A stretch of DNA of 64,000 nucleotides from Gyrodactylus bullatarudis (lineage: Eukaryota > Platyhelminthes > Monogenea > Gyrodactylidea > Gyrodactylidae), in assembly GCA_012064415.1 (NCBI GenBank), contig SSNU01000155.1:620001-684000 (forward strand), read 5' to 3'. Within the stretch, counting starts at the first letter, position 1. Every line of letters begins with the position of its first letter. The notes under the pieces were generated by a model. That model searched no databases. It was given only the letters and a program-made list of their open reading frames with translations, and was not told the origin of the DNA. Shown here in pieces: positions 1 through 11,448 of the stretch. The position numbers and the translations under genes are program-made.

Positions 1-739
1 AATATCTGGAAGAATTCAAGGCTCGTATTTCAGACAAACAGAGCATGTTCCTCTCACTGACAGGGGGCAATATTCCTGAGGTCTATGAGAAGTCAAAGAG
101 TTTTCTCGATAAGAACTTTGATGGTCTAATTCTTGATGGTATTCATTTCAAGCATTCAGATTCTCCTGAAAATGACAAAATATTTCAGATGATTAAAAAT
201 ATTTTGTCCAACTACGATAAATTTGTCATGTTACCGTCAGTTTTTCAACCTGGAGACATTCTCAAGGGAATCTCTGTTGGCATATCGTTATTTGATGGTT
301 CTTTGCCCTATCGATTATCAAGAGCTGGTCTAGCTTGGATTTACTCCAAAGATGCTCCATCCACCTATTTGGCATTCCCTAACTCTCAGAAATTCTTTGA
401 TAATTCAAAAGAAAACTTCTTTGATGAGCCGATTCAAAAAGATTGTACCTGTTTCTCGTGTAAAAATCATAACATTGCATATTTGAACCATCTGCACGAG
501 GTTAATGAAATGCTCGGTCAAATCCTTCTCATGATGTGAGTCATGTTCTTTCATTTTTTTCTAGTCACAACTCTACCGTCACCTATGAGTTTTTCCACAA
601 TGCCAGAGAGGCAATCTCTTCAAATAGTCTTGATAATTTCCTAGACATTCACAAGGACTTTTACTTTCCCCTGGACTTGGTCAATAGAGACTTTTCATCG
701 GAAAAGCCCCCAGTTGTAAAGAAAAAGAGAGAACTTTGA
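1..739 (+). CDS. QTRT2: Queuine tRNA-ribosyltransferase accessory subunit 2, 3' part
   Basis: QTRT2 pairs with the catalytic subunit QTRT1 to exchange guanine for queuine at the wobble position of GUN-anticodon tRNAs, usually at the outer mitochondrial membrane. The reading frame is open from base 3, so the gene starts upstream of the window. It runs to 535, then a 29-bp GT-AG intron (536-564), then 565-739. Removing the intron restores the Zn-binding TGT signature: C-x-C-x2-C (CTCFSC, about 435-460), followed by HL...E and the expected HN after the splice. The motif SLTGG and the final lysine-rich tail also fit the family. An AATAAA signal overlaps the stop codon. The gene converges on COX19 with a 69-bp gap. 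I am confident of the family; accessory rather than catalytic subunit is judged from general pattern. Confidence 0.88.
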
Positions 740-808
740 ATAAAATCTTTTATACACCATCTTTAAGTTTAGTTATCATACAAAATCAATATATTAATTG
801 TAGTTAAT

Positions 809-1096
809 TCACTCGTGTTCAAAGCCTAATTCTAGTAGGGACTCTTTGTTCATTAGATCATTATCCATGCGACATTTGAGATATCTAGCTGACATACTCC
901 TGCACCTTTGGTGATTCCAGTCATTTTCTCTCATACATTTCATCCAAATTTCCTTGAATTCGCTGCATTTGTGATCATGATCAAGAAGGAAACTACCTTT
1001 CAATGGTGGCTTCACAATATTCCGAGCACCGTGGTAACCTGTGGACTAATAAATCATTGATCAGGCAATAGCCATACCACACAAGGTGTTCGTCAT
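809..1096 (-). CDS. COX19: COX19, twin CX9C copper-delivery/assembly protein
   Basis: COX19 is a small soluble protein of the mitochondrial intermembrane space and cytosol needed for copper supply to cytochrome c oxidase. Two exons: 1078-1096 (ATG plus six codons) and 809-1038, separated by a 39-bp intron with GTATGG donor and CACAG acceptor; 82 residues in total. The second exon carries the family sequence KPPLKGSF, then a twin CX9C pair (C-9-C ... C-9-C) that is oxidised by Mia40, and the ending LLELGFEHE resembles the family's EPLEKLGF. The start codon was chosen because it is the only upstream ATG whose splice restores the frame. It lies just downstream of the RGS gene on the same strand. 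Confidence 0.87.
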
Positions 1097-1527
1097 AGAG
1101 AGGGGTAAAGTTGGATATTTGAATAGAAAAATATATTTATTTTTATAAAATATAATAATAATATAAGAATTATTTTTTCGTAATAAAATACTTCTCCATC
1201 TTGCTGAAGGGGACATAATTCGACAATTTAACAATAGGGTTGTCTCCATCAGTCTGAAATAAATGGAAAATCATAGAAATTGAGAATACAGGATTTTTTC
1301 ACAGTAAGATTTTTCCCATCAAAAATATAAACATAGAACAATGTGTTTCATCCAAACAAATAACGAATTAATTACTAAATAATGAAAATCTTCTCTTTGG
1401 AGCAGGTTAATCAGTAAATTTCCGTTTACTATTCAATTCGAGTTTTGTACTAAAAAATATTGAATAATTTTATAGGGCATAAAATACATAATCTTTATTG
1501 ATCAATGATCATTTTCTTAGGACTCAC

Positions 1528-3154
1528 CTTTCTAAGTAGGACTTTCTGGGGATTGTCGACTTGGTATTGCTCTTTTCAGTGAAACTAATAAGAAATGAAG
1601 AAAAATTAAAAGCGTTATCCTTTAGGAAAATTTAATAGAATAACATGTAAACAATGAAGGAGGGGGAGGTAGTTCGAGGAGACGGAATTAATTAAACATA
1701 CTAGGGAAGTTTCATTATCCGAGCTAGGTTATCAAAAACAAATCAAGAATATTAGACTAATAAAAATAGATACATAAAATACTTATTTGAGAAAATACTT
1801 ACGAGTAAGAGAATGATTTTCTCCGATTTTCCTTATCAGCAGAGGCAGTACCGGCTAAATCCAAAGGAAATATTTTTGCAAAGGATAATGATCCTATCAA
1901 GGATTGATCCAATATTCCCCTTTTGCGATCCTGACTAAGGAATTGCTTCGATTTCAAAAATCTGGGAAGACTATCATACTTCATAAGACGAATAATTTCC
2001 TCTTCTGCACTATCGAACATGTCTTGAGTCGGATTATCCAAGTTCCTCTTAACAATATCGGCTGCTTTCCAGTCAACGTTCAGACTTTCCATTGCAGTTG
2101 GGGAGAAGAAACGATTGTACATGAGCTTTGTCTCTTTGAGTATTGTCGTCTTTCTCACATTCTTCTGCCAGAGTTCTCGCCACTTTTTAAGGGCAAAGTA
2201 GAATGTCAAATTTTCCTCGCTGTACTCTGTTTTGAGGAAGCTTAGGAAATTACTAACATGATCCTTGTTGCGTATAATTTGTTCGAATGTGAGAACATTA
2301 CTATTGGTCATATTCTTGGGATTTCTTTCTTTGATGGTCCCAGCGGTGTTATTTTCTTGAGCTGCATTAAGAGTTCTATCCAAGGATGACTCAGAAGTAT
2401 TCATATCAATCATTGACTTTGTGAGACTATCTTCGGACCTTCTAAATAGTTTTTGTATTAAACCGACGCTGCTAACTCTAGATGAATTGTTTTTAGCTGG
2501 TATTTCAGGAACTTTGAAAATTCCTTCGTCAGTGTCCATTTCTACTATTGGATTTTCTGAGAAAATATCCAAAATGGAATGAGTTTTTGGTATAATTGTG
2601 CCTATTTGATCAGCCATTTCAGCTAAAGTTCTGCTGAATTGTTTACACTCTCCACTAACAGGATCAGGAGAGCAATGAACACTGATTTTCAAGGCTAAAT
2701 CATGATGATTCGAGTGATTGAGGAAAAACTTTGGCATAGCTCTAAGTACGAGACAAGATAGATTGGGATATCTACGTTGTTCTTGACTCGAATTGTAAGA
2801 TTTTTGTTTGACTATCAAGAATAGAAATCTAGGGTCATCTTCATGGAGTTTTATATGGTATAGTAGCGAAGAGGGATATATCGCAATTTTTGAATCAAAG
2901 GAGCTTCTAAGTCTAACTTTATTTTGAAGAACTTCCAGATTGAAAAATAAAGATTCAGAGAGTTTGAGTGTGAAATTAGAGTAGTTATCACAGGTTTCCT
3001 TGAGAGATTCCTTAAACTGATCGATATTTCTTTCATAATTTGGATTTATGTTTATTGTTCCCAAAAGCACAACAACACTTGAAGTGAGAATATTCTTTGG
3101 CTTCAAGCAAGACCTATTACCACTAAAAGTAATGGATTGTCTTGGTGAAGACAT
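1528..3154 (-). CDS. PTB-RGS protein, RGS12/Loco type (3' end unresolved)
   Basis: RGS proteins speed GTP hydrolysis by G-alpha. The main exon (1803-3154) gives about 450 residues. Residues roughly 25-180 match the PTB (phosphotyrosine-binding) region of RGS12/RGS14/Loco, including the patterns EDDPRFLFLIVKQ and CSPDPVSGEC. A Ser/Asn-rich linker follows, then a complete RGS domain at about 285-405 (TFEQIIRNKD...FLSFLKTEYSEENLTFYFA...LMKYDSLPRFLKS). No PDZ domain precedes the PTB. The exon ends in a GTAAGT donor; a second exon at 1528-1584 keeps the frame and ends in GTGAGT. A further coding-looking stretch at about 1170-1251 (acceptor TTTCAG) ends in a natural stop, but its best frame does not match the phase, so I leave it out of the span. 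GoLoco and RBD motifs of RGS12/14 were not seen. Confidence 0.82.
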
Positions 3155-3440
3155 TGATAGAGACCAACTGAAAAATATTAGCCGAAATTTTCAAAAGTTT
3201 GGATATATCTAACAAGTTTATTTCTATAACTCAATAAAGTTATTTAAATCGGCTCAAGACAATTATTCAAATGTAAATGTGAAAAGTCACTTAATTCGCC
3301 TTAAAAAGAATTACTATTTAGAAGTACTGTATAATTATGTTATAAATTTGATAACTCAAGAAATCAATCTGTCTATTTTTTCAAAAAAATCCTTATTGAA
3401 TTCCCCCTCAAAGCACAAAGTATAATCCTAATCGCCAATA
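3155..3440. other. AT-rich spacer upstream of the RGS gene
   Basis: No coding sequence recognised. It should hold the promoter of the minus-strand RGS gene and the 5' boundary of the retrotransposon remnant, which I cannot place exactly. Confidence 0.5.
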
Positions 3441-3444
3441 CTAT

Positions 3445-4273
3445 ATGACCCATGATGGGTCGTTGGATTATATCCTACAAATAATCAAATACGTGCAACT
3501 TGAATCGTTATACTATGACGTTTTTTACTATAAATATGCTGATGATCTGAAAGTTCTAATCCCAAAATTTTCTAATGAACTTATAGTTAAAGAACTCAAC
3601 CACCTGGAGACTTCTTTGCTTAAAATCGGACTATCAATGAACCCTACCAAAACAAAAATTATGTTCTTGAAGACCGCTAAGCCCACAACCGAACTTAATC
3701 CTGTTTTTTCTCACTTGGTTGTTAATAAAATCACTTGGTTTAAACTATGATCAATCATTATCCATTAAATCACATGTGAGTGAGCTTTTGAAGACGCTGA
3801 GATACTCAACTTTCCTCATCACAAGATTCATTTCCTCCTCTGATCTCAAACTCAAGATGTATAAAAGTTTCATTTTATCAAAATTTGATTATTGTGCTTC
3901 CCTCATCCTCGGAATTACCATTGAATCCACAAAAAAGATAGAACAAATACAATACCGATTTCTCACCTCCTGCTATGGACCACTAAGTTATAAACAATGT
4001 CTCAAATTATCATCTTTATACCCTATCTGGCTCAGGAGGCTCTCTAGCTCGCTGATTCTCTATAACACTTATAAGCCACAAGATGATTCTCCAACTTATA
4101 GTACCAGAAACTCCAGAAAATATTCAATTCTCCTTGGTAACATCCTCCCCCTCCAAGCCAGGTTTAAACTTGTAATTAAAAACATCCCCTGCACATCCAT
4201 TAAATCCTCATGTGCTTTCCTCCAAAGTCTCATTCCAGAGGATGAAGACCTGTTCAGAAATTATTTTGCTTAA
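3445..4273 (+). pseudogene. Non-LTR retrotransposon reverse transcriptase remnant, frameshifted
   Basis: Two overlapping open frames (3445-3750 and 3719-4273) together make the C-terminal part of a LINE-type reverse transcriptase. The first frame holds the catalytic YADD box (near 3535-3550) and the thumb motif GLSMNPTKTKIMF. The second holds the LGLNYDQSLS...H block and the post-RT pattern KSFILSKFDYCAS...IEQIQYRF, typical of Jockey/CR1/I-like LINEs. The frame changes between about 3730 and 3750, so the copy is broken. The fingers/palm, the endonuclease domain and any 5' ORF are missing, as expected for a 5'-truncated insertion. It sits between the RGS gene and the Cys-loop receptor gene. 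Inactive, but not heavily eroded: each half is otherwise open. Confidence 0.82.
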
Positions 4274-4325
4274 TTCTGTCTTTTATTTATATATTTTATA
4301 TCAGATTAATAAATACATTTCTATT

Positions 4326-4562
4326 CTAAATATCATAATCATTTTTTAATGGAAACATTATTGATTGGGAATATCCAATGATATTTGAGTATTCTGTACA
4401 ACTCTTTCTCTCTGTTCCTATTGGTTCATCATATTTGTAGAAAATTTCTACTTTTATTTCATAAAAATAAACTGGATTACTTCTTAGTGGATGATGCTCC
4501 CTGGAAAGGATTACTTCAATGTATTTCTTTTGCTCTTCTTCAGCCTTCAGGATTATTTCCAT
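4326..4562 (-). CDS. Unrecognised 78-residue ORF
   Basis: An open frame with an ATG at 4562 and stop at 4326, rich in Glu, Lys, Tyr and Ile, with natural-looking composition (for example YIEVILSREHHPL, then VYFYEIKVEIFYKYDEP). I do not recognise the family. It lies between the retrotransposon remnant and the first recognisable receptor exon, on the opposite strand. It may be a small gene, a terminal exon, or chance; no clear splice partner or promoter was seen. Confidence 0.2.
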   Translation of the reverse strand: MEIILKAEEEQKKYIEVILSREHHPLRSNPVYFYEIKVEIFYKYDEPIGTERKSCTEYSNIIGYSQSIMFPLKNDYDI

Positions 4563-4628
4563 GTTGATGCCATTGAATACATTCCGAGAAATAGTTTGTT
4601 TATAGTATTCTTATTATCCCCACCTTAG

Positions 4629-7600
4629 TTACTGGGGGCAAGTATAATTCGACAGAAAAGAAGCTGGTCATTTCCCTCGTGGAGAAATATAGGAAATACG
4701 GTCTCGGCGGAAGACCTGTGAAATATTTCAATGAAACCATAAAGGTTCAATTTGGCCTGGGAATCATGCAGATCCTCGATTTGGATGAGAGAAATGAACT
4801 CTTGAAAGCAAACTACATATCAAGATTTGTAAGTTCTCCTGATGAAGACATTTCAATTATCGATTTGAATTTTGAAAAAATTTTCAGTCAGGTTTTTAGG
4901 AAATTAACAAGATTCCATACGCATGCAAAACAATGAAATGAATAAAATAGGTTGACTTGGTTTTTGTCAAACTTTTTTCGTAGATTTTTAATATTTTATA
5001 CCCTGGTTTGAAAATATATCATGTTATATGCATAAATATAAATAAGACAATGCAAATTTTTAAAACTTTTACTCATTCGATAGAGAATTAAATTTTGAGA
5101 TAAAAATCCTTTTGTATTGAATACTGTACATTTTAAATTTCTGATTTGAAAATTACAATTTTTAAATCTCCGCCAAAAATTTTTTAATGAATTTTCCTGT
5201 GATAACTGATGAAATTCCCCCTTTTGAGCAATCTTTTATTTTTGGATTTTGTTCGGGAAAAAAATTTTTATCACCTTGATAAAAAATATGCATGGATTCT
5301 TAAATATTCTTCCAACAGGGTTCATCAAAAAGTTAGGATAATTTGTTAGGTTAATAAGAAAGAGATTTTTTTCATCAGTTGCACTTGTCTTCCACGATCT
5401 TTGTTGATACGCTGATTATGAATGGAAATTAAGTTTAAAGCAAAAAAATTAGTTGTCGATCAGAAACTGTGAGGCTCAAACTTTTACAGATACAGAGCAC
5501 AGATCATTGATTGCACATTTGAATTCTACAAGTGTGATTACTCGATAAAGAAGGTTTGGAAAAATATCAACTTCTTTTCAACAAGTATAGCACTTGTCAG
5601 ACGAATAAGGACTTTTCTGATTCAAGGACTTCTTATTGAATGAGGAGTAAAAATGCCTTTTCAAAATGTACTCAATTTTTGACCATAAGTTTTGGAAAAA
5701 TAACTTGTCTCAAAGTCTTGAGTGCATATGTTGTTGGTATTCTCATCTATTGAGGGAGTAAACAATGTTATAACTAGGTCTAAATGACCCTTTCTAAAAG
5801 TGTCATGTATTTGATACTTTTTCATCTCCCGATAGTTATGGCAAGATCCAGTCTTGGTCTGGGATAAAAGCGAATACGAGAACATTGAAGTTGTACGAAT
5901 GCCCAGCTATATGATTTGGACTCCGGATATAAATCTGTTCAACTTGTGAGTTCTTTCTTGATTCTAATGAAAAAAAATCTATGCTGAAAAAGAAGCATTC
6001 TTGTTTCGATTATTTTCATTAAATTTTTGATAGATTTTCCTTAATTCAGGGATTTTGGATCATCAATAAGAAAAAATTATATCATACAGCGTTACATTTT
6101 CTTTACATTGTTAAAATTAAGACTGTACTTTGACTTTATCGTTTCCTATTTGGTTTTGCTGGTACAGATGGAAAAAAGTTTTTTCACATGTTCACTTCTA
6201 CTAGCAGCTGTACACACAGTGTGTAGTGGATTACTTGAGTTGAAGTGTGAACGAAAATCCTCCTTTTTTTCTATAATACAAAAAACTGTCCTTTTAATAT
6301 GTTTTCCATGTTAACTGAATAACCCAGTGTGTCTATGTAGAGTAAAATACATCTACGAACATTTAACTAGCCCATAAAAGGTATAAGCAATTTATCTTCG
6401 AAATTAGGAACACAGTTACCCCATTGGTTCAAGATATGCAATTGAATTCAATGCCAATAAAAAAAATGAGGGAAAAACACGATAAGAACTATAGTATTGA
6501 AAAATTTGTCTGGTTATTTTCTCTCTACAGTTTGAATTCAACTAACTGAATACATTTTCTGATAAAAGTAACATTCCTTATTGATATATATACAGAAATA
6601 AAGTAGTCGGGTAAACTTTTAATGTTTTTGTTGACATCCCTGATTGATACTCTTGTCAAGGTTTCTTTAGGGCAAAAAGTACAATGTACCTTTTGTCAAG
6701 TTGAAAAAAACCAAGGATTAAAGAATAAGATCATCTCTTTTTTTCAAGTGTCGATCTTCGATTAAAAGAGCGAAGGGATTGTAATTTGGTTGTAAAGTCA
6801 GACGGTACTGTCAAATGGATACCAAAATCAATGTACAACAGCCGATGTGAAATTGATCTCAAATATTTTCCCTTTGATGTTCAGGCAAGTTCATCTTAAT
6901 ACAATAAATATTTTGCACTTGAAATGACAGTCTAGCAAAATAAAACTTTTTTCCTTAAAAATTTTGACAATGTGTGACATTGAAAATTTTTAGCCTATAG
7001 ATTTTGAGAAATGTTTTCGAATTTTCGCTCTAAAGTCTTTATTATAACTCCAATGAATGAAACTCTAGAATGAAAGATATAATCTGCAAAAGATTTTCTA
7101 CAAATCGTTGCTTCAAACATTTGCTTCATACCTCTTCTGGCTTAGAAGCTATGCTCGATAGTATCACTAAAATTGCAAATCCCTTTTCGAAGCTGGCCTA
7201 ATCGATTTTCATTACATCAATTTTCTCAAATCTGAATGAACTCTTTACTGCTACATATATTTGATCAAAATTCCAGAAATTATAGATTTTTTTGCTAGAC
7301 TGTTACAGTATTAATGATCTATGACTGACTGAAGATTGTTTTTATCTTTATCACTCTTTCCCTAGAAATGCGAACTCATCTTTGGTTCGAGGACACTGGA
7401 CAAGAATAAGATGGAATTGGACTATTGGCAAGATGGCGAGGTCCTACCCCACATTGACTATTCCGATTATCTCAAATCGAATGAATGGACCACTGATGGG
7501 GAATTTATTGGACAAAAGTGAGTCATTTTTAAGCATGAACTACAACTTGATATGAAGGCATAACTTTATTATAGGCCGATAAAAGCGATAAAGGAGTACT

Positions 7601-9309
7601 TGAAGATTAACATTTCCGGAATATTTGTATCGGAAGAGATGTCAGTGCTACGATATCGAATTCGTTTGAAGAGGAATCCTACATTCTACATTTTCATCAT
7701 TATCATGCCAGCGATTTTGTTATCTTGCCTAACAATGGTTTTATTCTGGTTACCGCCTGAGGCAGCAGCTAAAACAATGTTGGGTTAGTTTGATAGCAAA
7801 TCAATCTTTGTATTTCATTCATTTCCATGAGATGGCAATCACCATTGCACTGTAATACAAATAAGAATACAAATCCAAGTTCATTAAGGTTTTCTCTCAT
7901 TGTAACAAATATTAAATCCCTATTTTTCAGCTCAACACATCTTCATCAACTTCTTCATCCTTCTTATGCTGATAAAGGAAATTATACCCAGTGGTTTGAC
8001 GACAATACCTCTCGTCTGTAAGTTTCACATTATTCTCCTTGATGAAATCTGAGAGGTTTGGATTAATTAACAACAAGTTGAGGTGAAAGATTAGGGATCA
8101 ATCCCTATTCGCTAACCAAAAACGGCTGATTTATGGAGAAATATTCGCTTAAAGCAAAGTTCAAATTAAATGGGTGCTATTTCCTTTGGTAATTTGACAG
8201 AAATCAGATAAAAATTTTATTTGATTGATGGGAAAAGATTCCTTTTCAAGGGAAATCCCAGTGTGAAAGAATTTTTTTTCTTCTTCTAGAAATAAGGCTT
8301 CGTAACCACCACTTTTCTTAAACAAAATAGAGTTTTGATTTCTTATAAGTCTCTTGTCGTATTTCCAAGGTCTTTTTTGCTTTGTCAACATGGTCCTGAG
8401 TACGTTGTCCTCATTTCTGGCCACATTCGTTATACGTATCCACAAGGCTGACGAGATGTTTGTTCGATTGCCACAGATTTTAAGAAAGGTAACTTCCGTA
8501 TATATCCTTTAATGTGATTTTAGATATTCCTCTATGGCATTGGATCTTCGCTGTTGGCCACGCATAATATGCCGGCCAAGTTTAAGCGCCGACACATTCA
8601 ACGACAACTCTCCAGGGATCCTGAGCATAGTGATCAGGAAAGTTTTGAATTTTTCAATCTCCTAGAGGCCACAAATGTACGTTAAACACTAAATTATTCT
8701 GATATATCTCTATTATATTTCTTCCAGTTTGATGAGAACATCAAACACTGCAGCAATGATCTAAAGTAAGTCATCTTCAACACTGTATGCATGTAGAGAA
8801 ATATGTGATATTATAAGATCCTTCAGCCCAATGTAACTGGCTGTTTGGTCCGAGTTGCAAGTTGTACAAGCAAAACGAGACGGTTTATGTTTCAATACTC
8901 TTTTAATATGGATTTCTTTCTTTTGAGTTTATCGAATACATGGAAGATATGAAATTTTAATTTTAGATCAGAGAATCGGATCAAATACCAGAATAGGAAG
9001 ATTGGCAAGATAAAGAATGATTTCATTGACAGTGATTCCTCGACCCCGGAAAACCTCCTTCTCATGGTGGAGTATGAAAAGAAGTTGAGTCGTCTCGAAT
9101 TCCAGTCAGCAACAATCAAGAGGATCCTGGTTAACTTTGCACGCCAAAAGAATATAAAGCGATGCTCAAATCTCTTTGTCATTGAATGGCGAACATTTGC
9201 TCTGATTCTGGATCGAATTTTCATTTTTTTCTATTTTTTCATGATCATTTTGTCCATCATTCTCTTCCTTCCGTTGTATCATCCTGAGACAGATTTATGG
9301 AAGAACTAA
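4629..9309 (+). CDS. Divergent Cys-loop (nicotinic-type) ligand-gated channel subunit
   Basis: A pentameric plasma-membrane receptor subunit. Exons: 4629-4828, 5836-5945, 6776-6884, 7366-7517, 7575-7783, 7931-8017, 8370-8488, 8524-8676, 8728-8765, 8967-9309 (about 506 residues without the signal-peptide exon, which I could not place). Seen: loop D/A region with LWQDPVLVWD and WTPDINLFN; a perfect Cys-loop C-x13-C spanning exons 3 and 4 (CEIDLKYFPFDVQ, KC); TM1 after LKRNPTFYIF; TM2 after LPPEAAAKTMLG; TM3; a loop; TM4 near the C-terminus. Oddities: the GEK at the cytoplasmic pore mouth of cation nAChRs reads AAK; no vicinal Cys pair in loop C; the loop B Trp is absent. It is therefore a non-alpha subunit, perhaps anion-selective (inference). 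Intron 3 uses a GC donor (CAG|GCAAGT). A further exon may hide between 5946 and 6775. Confidence 0.85.
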
Positions 9310-9827
9310 GGACTCCAGAAAAACACATTTAAACCAGGATAGATACAAGGTCCAAAATACACTCCCAGTAATCAACGAAGGCATGCCACATTTTTGGCCT
9401 CAGCTGTATGTAATGATTTCTGATTGAATTCATCATTTTGATGTAGGCCCTTGTATAAATAATTCCTACCTGTTTGATGTATTCTATAGTTGAATATTTT
9501 TTCAATTTTCTTCACTCCCCTTTGTAAATGTAACAGCACCGAACAATAAAAGAGAAATACGTAAAGAGAGTATTGTTTTTCAGGCAATTTTGTCAACTTG
9601 AGGAACTGGTCTCCAATGGAAGAAAACCTCATGATCTTATGATAAAAGTTTTACTGTTTTTAGTCACCAAATACGGGGTCTATGAGTCAATTCAATTTAG
9701 TAGTAGAAAAAGACTGAAATTCTATTCTAATTTAGCAATAATTCGTTATTTCTAATCCTTTATTTTGAAGAGATGAAAAATGTTATTTAAATAAAATTAG
9801 ACTAGTCTCCCTCTGTCTCTCTGGTCT
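9310..9827. other. Intergenic region between two converging genes
   Basis: Contains the 3' flank of the receptor gene (AATAAA near 9543) and of the minus-strand EF-hand gene. The open frames here do not look coding. Confidence 0.5.
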
Positions 9828-10952
9828 CTAGAGTTCATCTCTCTTGATCTTGTGCAAATGATCTCCGTAGTCTGTGGCATGACTGGTCATCCATGTTTCA
9901 TAGTCACTGATTATTTCTTCCTCTGTCAGGTTCCCATCTCTGTTCAAGTCCGACTGTTCAAAGAGGTGGTCACTTTCCTCTTTGGCTGTGGATTCGTAGC
10001 CTAAACGAATAGCAATTACAGTTTATTTAAATCTCTCTCTGATTGGTTAGTATCAGTTATTCTTTTTTTGTATTAATTACCTGGATTTGCCCATGCTTTG
10101 ACCTCTTCAAGGTCCAATTTGCCGTCCTTGTTAAGGTCAAAGTGCTCAAAATGCACTCTCTCTGCCGTTAGAGTCTCTGGCTGGTCAGATGAAGCGAATT
10201 CATTCAGAGAGATGAAACCGTCCTTGTTAACATCAAAGTGTTCCATATGGACCTTGGTCTCAAATTCTCTCATGTGATCATACTGGCTGGGATGATGGAA
10301 GGCAGCAAATTCAGCCAAATCCAACTTGCCATCCTTATTCAAGTCGGCCATTGTGAATTTATACTGGTCTTCTTTGATAGTTTTGAGGAAGCCGATGGAT
10401 TCTTCGCTTGTCTCTTTTTTAAGGTCCTCAAGTTCTTTCGGGGTGTAACCATAGGAACGCTTGAGGTATTCTTCAAATGTCATAAAGTCGTCCTTGTTCT
10501 CATCGTTTTCTTTCAGGTGATATTGAGCTTGGTCTTGATCATTTTTCCTAAAAAGATAAAGGGGACATATCAGTTCACCATCATGATGTAGAATTGCGAT
10601 TAGTTGATTGCAAAAGATAAAAGTTTCCTCGGAGAATGAGGTTTGGCTGTGAATGGTGTGAGGGGTGGGGGAGATTGACTCACTTTAAGGAATCAGAAAT
10701 CCACTTGGTTAACTCCTCCTTCGTGATGAGAGCATCGTGATTAAGATCGATTCGAGAAACGAGTTTTTTCAACTGTTCCTTTGCCTCGTCAGGCGGGAGA
10801 TCCTTGACTTTTTCCATTTCTTCATGAAGACTATCTTGATGGTCTAGAGAAAGATGTTCGTTAAAGTCTTCCTCGAAATCGTCAAGCGAACAGAGCACAA
10901 TCTGAACGCATAGTACGGCTAGAATGAGGATCAAATTTTCCAGGAAACGCAT
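9828..10952 (-). CDS. ER-lumen multi-EF-hand protein, reticulocalbin/calumenin (CREC) family, RDEL tail
   Basis: CREC proteins are low-affinity calcium binders of the secretory pathway that assist folding and calcium buffering. Three exons: 10684-10952, 10081-10547, 9828-10000 (302 residues; human reticulocalbins are about 315-330). Residues 1-20 form a signal peptide (hydrophobic stretch ILILAVLCVQIVL). EF-hand loops seen: DLNHDALITKEE, DENKDDFMTFEE, DLNKDGKLDLAE, DVNKDGFISLNE, DLNKDGKLDLEE and DLNRDGNLTEEE, six in all, the family number. The chain ends HKIKRDEL, an ER-retrieval signal. Both introns keep frame with normal GT-AG ends (136 and 80 bp). The last codons and the RDEL come from the short third exon. 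Confidence 0.92.
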
Positions 10953-11448
10953 TTTCTGTGCAGGCTAATCCGGATAAATGTGAGAATTAAAAACATATCA
11001 CTTTGAGTATATGAACTTTTTTCATAGAAAAATGCTGGCTTTTGCATTTATGTACAGTTAAAGGAGCTACACCCAACTTTTGAGTAAAAGGGATCTTGGT
11101 AGAATATTGATTTCTGTAGCTTTTTAATCAAATAATCAATGGAACAACCCATTGTCCCTCTAGAGGCAAAATATACTCTTCCAACATTTGGTCAAAGTTT
11201 TCTATTGCAAAAGTTCCTTTTTATCATAAATCACAACTCAGATTTTAGTTCAGTAGTCAACTAGCCATGAATCTAGATGGGTGGGAGACAATCAAAGTTA
11301 TCTGATTGTTTAGCCGGTGCTATTTTACCAGAATAATGAAAATTTTTTATGAATCGAAAAAGGATTGAGGTTTATTGTCATATCAAAATCATATATTGAA
11401 AATGTTTTATTAAATTAAACTTTATATGAAAATATAACGTAAAATATT
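10953..11448. other. Intergenic region with the EF-hand gene promoter
   Basis: 496 bp without a recognisable gene, between the 5' end of the EF-hand gene and the 3' end of NOG1, both on the minus strand. No clear TATA box was picked out. Confidence 0.45.

Noticed and set aside
1061..1249. 62-residue minus-strand frame
   Set aside because: It runs into AT-rich 3' UTR (Ile-Ile-Ile stretch) and over the COX19 first exon; the same DNA reads better in another frame as a possible RGS last exon.
8161..8445. 94-residue minus-strand frame
   Set aside because: Antisense to an intron and the TM3 exon of the receptor gene, which is clearly coding on the plus strand.
9372..9632. 86-residue minus-strand frame
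   Set aside because: No domain, irregular composition and no splice partners; lies in the 3' flank of two converging genes.
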